44,316 nt of DNA from Desulfobacterales bacterium (GTDB lineage Bacteria > Desulfobacterota > Desulfobacteria > Desulfobacterales > JAFDCJ01). Positions 40,546-44,316 of this stretch are shown piece by piece (within the stretch, counting starts at the first letter, position 1; each line of letters starts with the position of its first letter). Position numbers and translations under genes: made by a program. The notes under the pieces were generated by a model. The model saw nothing but the letters and a program-made list of their open reading frames with translations, ran no database searches and was not told the DNA's origin. The stretch lies in NCBI GenBank assembly GCA_020345785.1, contig CP070771.1:6151328-6195643 (forward strand), written 5' to 3'.

Positions 40546-41829
40546 ATGGTTCTGACAGTCTTAATCGGGGCACTGATAATTACCATGATTCTGGGGGTTC
40601 CCATCGCCTGGTGTCTGGGAATCAGCGGACTGGTGGCGCTTATCTTAATGGATATGCCGCTGTCAATCGTTCCGCAAAAGATTTTTTCCGGTATGGATAT
40701 CTTCCCGATGCTGTGCCTGCCGTTTTTTATCCTGGCGGGGGAGATTATGGCCCACGGCGGTCTCTCCCGAAGGCTGCTCCATTTTGCGGTTATCTGCATC
40801 GGGTTTGTGCGGGGCGGCCTGGCCCTGGCCAACGTGATTGCCAGCATGCTGTTCGGCGGCATTACCGGAGCAGCCACCGCGGACGCTTCGGCGCTGGGAT
40901 CGGTGGAAATTCCGATGATGGTCAAAAACGGCTATGATGCGAAATTTTCGGCGGCCATTACCGCGGCCTCGGCCTGCATCGGCCCCATCATTCCGCCCAG
41001 TTTGCCGGTTGTCATTTATGCTCTCGCGGTCAGCGGAGTTTCGATCGGCGGATTGTTTGCCGCTGGAATGATCCCCGGGATTCTGGTGGGCATTGCCCTG
41101 ATGATTACCAGCTACATCATTTCGGTGCGCCGGAATTATCCCAAACGCGAATATAAGGTGAGCGCCCGGGAAATATTTACGGCCACCAAAGATGCCATCC
41201 TGGCCATTATCACCCCCGTGATCATCATCGGTGGGATTATCGGGGGCGTGTTTACCCCGACGGAAGCAGCTTCGGTGGCGGTGGTGTACTCATTTATAAT
41301 ATCTTTCTTTGTTTACCGTGAACTGAAGCTTGCGGACCTGCCGGGCATGTTTTTACGCAGCGGCATCATATCCGCCGTGGTCATGATCATCATCGCGACG
41401 GCCAATGTCTTCGGCGTTGTCGTGGCCTTTGAGCAACTGGCGCAGAAGCTGGAAGTTCTGGTGCGGCCCCTGGGATACTTTGGTTTTATTTTAGCCATCA
41501 ATGCGATTTTTCTGGTAGTGGGCATGTTCATGGATCAGAATCCGGCTATTTTGATCCTGGCACCGGTTTTTGCACCGATCGCCGCCAGTCTGGGAATTGA
41601 GCCGATTCACTTCGGAATTATCGTAATCATGAACCTGGTTATCGGCTTGATCACACCACCGCTGGGGCAGGTTCTATTCGTTGTCAGTCCCATTGCCGAG
41701 GTGTCGTTTGAAGAGGTCGCCAAGGAGGTTTTTGTCTTTATGCTGGTCGAAATCGGTGTCTTACTTTTAGTCAGCTATGTACCGATTATCTCAACCTTTA
41801 TGCCGCGGCTCTTTGGTTTTATACGTTGA
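40546..41829 (+). CDS. dctM: TRAP transporter large permease, DctM family (427 aa)
   Basis: Main transport subunit with about 12 membrane segments and internal two-fold repeat. Typical features are PFFILAGEIMAHGGLSRRLL, the GGITGAATADASALGSVEIP block, SACIGPIIPPSLPVVIYA and GGVFTPTEAASVAVVYSF; these contain the conserved residues of the sodium and substrate sites. The start is ATG 40546 with AAAGGGA 8 bases upstream. With dctP and dctQ it forms a complete TRAP system driven by a Na+ gradient, importing probably a carboxylate. Confidence 0.94.
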   Translation: MVLTVLIGALIITMILGVPIAWCLGISGLVALILMDMPLSIVPQKIFSGMDIFPMLCLPFFILAGEIMAHGGLSRRLLHFAVICIGFVRGGLALANVIASMLFGGITGAATADASALGSVEIPMMVKNGYDAKFSAAITAASACIGPIIPPSLPVVIYALAVSGVSIGGLFAAGMIPGILVGIALMITSYIISVRRNYPKREYKVSAREIFTATKDAILAIITPVIIIGGIIGGVFTPTEAASVAVVYSFIISFFVYRELKLADLPGMFLRSGIISAVVMIIIATANVFGVVVAFEQLAQKLEVLVRPLGYFGFILAINAIFLVVGMFMDQNPAILILAPVFAPIAASLGIEPIHFGIIVIMNLVIGLITPPLGQVLFVVSPIAEVSFEEVAKEVFVFMLVEIGVLLLVSYVPIISTFMPRLFGFIR

Positions 41830-41971
41830 TTTATTGCTACGGACAGACGAGAGAAGACTGAGGCCTGAGGACAGACGACCCGCCGTCGCCATAAAGGGCT
41901 TTGCGCGGCCGGGCGGGAGCGGAGTGCAACCGGCGGATGCGTTTTCTATCTCGATCTGCTGAGGACTCAGG

Positions 41972-43306
41972 TTGCAGACATTAACAGTCATTTATCGCTA
42001 TCACACCAATCAGGATGTCAAATTGATCCAAATCCCGGTGCCGGATGATTTAAAGCTGCCTGCCATGCGATGGGTTCATCAGCGTTACGACCTGCCTTGC
42101 GCGTTGGATGTGTCCCTGGCAATTGAACAGGAATTTATTCACATCAAAGACAAACTTGAATTTCTTCAAGGAAAACAGGTGGCCGTCGGGGTGGGCAGTC
42201 GGGGCATCGCCAATCTTGCCAATATCGTCCGGGAAGTGGTGAAAAAATTAAAAGATGCCGGAGCGGAACCATTTGTTACACCGGCCATGGGCTCCCACGG
42301 TGGTGCCACTGCCGAGGGCCAGATAATGGTCTTAAAAACCAGAGGGATTACCGAAGACACCGTCGAAGCGCCGATAAAAGCCACCATGGAGGTCATCAAC
42401 CTGGGTGAAATCGACGGGATTCCGCTTTTTATCGATCGCTTGGCTTATGAGGCCGACGGAATTGTGTTGATCAACCGGATCAAGCCGCACACCGAATTTA
42501 CCGGTCCGACGGAAAGCGGCCTGATCAAGATGCTCGGAATCGGACTGGGCAACCATACCGGCGCTGAGCACTACCATCGGGCTGCAATTACGCGCGGATT
42601 CTATCCGATTATCATCACCGTCGGCAGAGCGCTTTTAAACCGCGTTAATATTTTGTTCGGGGTGGCTTTGGTGGAAAACCAGGAGCACCAAACGGCCATT
42701 TTGAGAATCTTAATGGCTGATGAAGTTGAATCCGTTGAGCAGGCGTTATTGGAAAAAGCCCGCAAATATATGCTGAAAATACCAGTAAATGAAATCGATT
42801 TGCTGATTATCGATGAAATGGGCAAAGATATCAGCGGGGCCGGGATCGATCCGAAAATCGTTGGTCGGGCAGTGTGCTCATGGGCTGATAGCGAACCCTG
42901 GCCTAAAATTTCGCGTATTTTTGTGCGGGATTTGACTGACGCTACCGAAGGACACGCCGCCGGTCTCGGCATGGTCGATTTTACTACTGAGCAGCTGATT
43001 AAAAAGATCGATATGCAAGCTACCGCCGTCAATGCGCTGGTTTCCTGTTGCCCGGAGGAAGGCAAAATTCCTATGTGCTTTGCTTCGGACCGAGAAGCCA
43101 TTGCGGCGGCTCTGATGACCATCAGGCCGCATACGACGGAGGACCTGCGCATCGTTCACATTAAAAACACTTTGCAACTCAGTCGTCTAATGGTCTCTGA
43201 AGGCTGTCTCTTTGAGCTGGACAAAAAACATAACATTGATATTGAACCTGACAACTTTGCCATGCATTTTGATCAAGCCGGAAATTTGACTTCTGTTTTC
43301 GTCTGA
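41972..43306 (+). CDS. LarA-superfamily (DUF2088) protein (444 aa)
   Basis: Related to the N-terminal domain of lactate racemase LarA, which uses a nickel-pincer cofactor to racemise or epimerise 2-hydroxy acids. PAMGSHGGATAEGQ (residues 104-117), RIKPHTEFTGPTESGLIKML (169-188) and GNHTGAEHYH (193-202) contain His109, Lys171, His173, Lys186, His195 and His200, positions that resemble the pincer-lysine and metal-histidine set, although exact equivalence needs alignment. The LarB, LarC and LarE cofactor genes are not in the window. The start is a TTG at 41972 with GAGGA about 6 bases before it. It follows dctM by 142 bp, so it may process an imported hydroxy acid. It may also be a non-nickel relative. 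Confidence 0.8.
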   Translation: MQTLTVIYRYHTNQDVKLIQIPVPDDLKLPAMRWVHQRYDLPCALDVSLAIEQEFIHIKDKLEFLQGKQVAVGVGSRGIANLANIVREVVKKLKDAGAEPFVTPAMGSHGGATAEGQIMVLKTRGITEDTVEAPIKATMEVINLGEIDGIPLFIDRLAYEADGIVLINRIKPHTEFTGPTESGLIKMLGIGLGNHTGAEHYHRAAITRGFYPIIITVGRALLNRVNILFGVALVENQEHQTAILRILMADEVESVEQALLEKARKYMLKIPVNEIDLLIIDEMGKDISGAGIDPKIVGRAVCSWADSEPWPKISRIFVRDLTDATEGHAAGLGMVDFTTEQLIKKIDMQATAVNALVSCCPEEGKIPMCFASDREAIAAALMTIRPHTTEDLRIVHIKNTLQLSRLMVSEGCLFELDKKHNIDIEPDNFAMHFDQAGNLTSVFV

Positions 43307-43362
43307 TCCGGCCTGCGAAGGCTTGAGTCAAAAAACTGAAAAGCCCGAGAGTTCTCGTTCCT

Positions 43363-44136
43363 ATGAAAAAAATAAAAGGATTCCTGATCGATCTTGACGG
43401 TGTTATCTACATCGAGGACCAGACGATTCCCGGAGCGGTGGAAGCCGTTAATTGGCTGCGGCAACATGGGTTTCCTTTTCGGTTTCTGACAAACACCACC
43501 ATGCGCTCCAGAGACTCGCTGGTTGCCAAGCTCTCGCGGTTCGGTATTCAAGCCGAAACCGGGGAGATGGTCAGCACCGCCGTGGTGGCTGCCAAATGGC
43601 TGGCTGAAAAGGGCGTTTCGCGGGTGCAGCTCCTCGTGACCGAGGATGCCCGGAAAGACTTTGCCGGTTTCCACGTTACGGACAATCAACCGGAGGTGGT
43701 CGTGGTGGGCGACCTGGGCCCCGGGTTTACTTTCGACATTTTGAACAGTGCCTTTCTGGCGGTGAAAGCCGGCGCGCGGCTGGTTGCTTTGCAAAAGAGC
43801 CGTTACTGGCAAACAAAGAACGGGCTTGCAATGGATGCCGGAGCCTTTGTAGCCGCCCTGGAATATGCGACGGAATCCGAAGCAGAACTCATCGGCAAGC
43901 CGAACCGGGCCTACTTTGAAATGGCGCTGAGGGATATCGGGCTCGACCCCTCTGAGGTGGCCATGATTGGTGATGACATCTACACGGATATCATCGGGGC
44001 CCAGACGGTCGGGGTGCCGACGATCCTTGTCCGCACAGGCAAATACCAGTTCGATGCGGACGCCAATCTGTCCATCGTCCCTGACTGGACGATCGACTCC
44101 ATCGCCGATCTTCCGGCATTGCTTGGTGCGCAGTGA
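43363..44136 (+). CDS. HAD-superfamily IIA phosphatase, NagD/HDHD2-like (257 aa)
   Basis: Haloacid dehalogenase-type phosphohydrolase. Motif I is IDLDGVIY (residues about 9-16; the first Asp forms the phospho-aspartate), motif II TNTT (43-46), motif III the Lys in LIGKPNRAYFE and motif IV MIGDDIYTDIIGA. The C2 cap lies between motifs II and III, as in NagD, phosphoglycolate phosphatase and pyridoxal phosphatase relatives. It dephosphorylates a small phospho-metabolite, possibly one produced in the local pathways such as a phospho-acid, but substrate is not predictable. It lies 56 bp after the LarA-like gene, likely in the same operon. Confidence 0.92.
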   Translation: MKKIKGFLIDLDGVIYIEDQTIPGAVEAVNWLRQHGFPFRFLTNTTMRSRDSLVAKLSRFGIQAETGEMVSTAVVAAKWLAEKGVSRVQLLVTEDARKDFAGFHVTDNQPEVVVVGDLGPGFTFDILNSAFLAVKAGARLVALQKSRYWQTKNGLAMDAGAFVAALEYATESEAELIGKPNRAYFEMALRDIGLDPSEVAMIGDDIYTDIIGAQTVGVPTILVRTGKYQFDADANLSIVPDWTIDSIADLPALLGAQ

Positions 44137-44316
44137 CACTGGATGCTGAATGAAAACAGCTCATAGATCATAGCTGATAGCTCATAGGAAAGAGGTCAAA
44201 GGCACAAGGCTCAAGACGCACGGCACAAGGCCTTAATCACAAAAATAATAGTTTAGCCTTGAAACGGAATTGGTTGCAAGCATATTTTTATTTTTTATCA
44301 AGAAATGCTAAAAATT
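44137..44316. other. right-edge intergenic sequence
   Basis: 180 bases with short repeats (TCATAGATCATAGCTGATAG near 44161 and AAAGGCACAAGGCTCAAG-like units) followed by AT-rich sequence. No gene start is visible before the window ends. Confidence 0.5.

Overview
This 44.3 kb window looks like bacterial chromosome carrying a long catabolic and transport island. Only two genes are on the minus strand: the 5' part of argS at the left edge and a PAS-LuxR regulator. The rest run left to right. The gene set (TRAP and SSS transporters, MOFRL-type glycerate kinase, molybdenum hydroxylase with a MocA-like maturation gene, LarA-like protein) and the many short palindromic and terminal-inverted-repeat elements fit an anaerobic deltaproteobacterial-type organism, for example a Desulfobacterota sulfate reducer. 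That placement is inference: there is no rRNA or other phylogenetic marker apart from partial argS. I saw no tRNA, rRNA, CRISPR array, prophage or transposase gene.

Layout. (1) 1-7.3 kb: partial argS; an aspartate-carbamoyltransferase family gene; a PAS-LuxR regulator; an arginine:glycine amidinotransferase-family gene (AGAT 1); a sodium:solute symporter; a small unknown gene. (2) 7.4-13.0 kb: a three-subunit molybdenum hydroxylase (large, FAD, 2Fe-2S), then a MocA-like nucleotidyltransferase fused to an HD domain and a histidine phosphatase. (3) 13.1-18.8 kb: a ribose/fructose-type ABC importer, a membrane protein with a soluble N-terminal domain and a PTS-EIIC-like region, and a phosphate-binding TIM-barrel protein. 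(4) 18.8-26.9 kb: a complete BMP-family (nucleoside-type) ABC importer, an MBL-fold hydrolase, a DMT exporter and a NodB-like amidohydrolase. (5) 27.2-35.3 kb: an IclR regulator, a divergent enolase, glycerate 2-kinase, a second SSS symporter and three SDR genes, one of which lacks the catalytic lysine. (6) 35.5-44.1 kb: a class-III aminotransferase, a second amidinotransferase (AGAT 2), a TRAP transporter, a LarA-like protein and a HAD phosphatase.

How the parts may work together (inference). Five uptake systems bring in small polar or carboxylated substrates. Amidino transfer, carbamoyl transfer, amide hydrolysis, transamination, hydroxylation and SDR redox steps suggest breakdown of nitrogen-rich compounds such as guanidino or ureide-like molecules. 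Glycerate kinase plus an enolase-like enzyme offers an exit through 2-phosphoglycerate. No complete known pathway is reconstructed, and no substrate can be named from sequence alone.

Non-coding signals worth attention: a conserved 50-bp block upstream of three transcription units (618-667, 7321-7370, 13066-13115); three ~90-bp elements with TTAATCCGCC/GGCGGATTAA ends placed exactly at stop codons; a 172-bp MITE-like element nested beside one of them; and a tandem pair of structured 63-bp repeats with compensatory changes, ending in a hairpin and T-tract.
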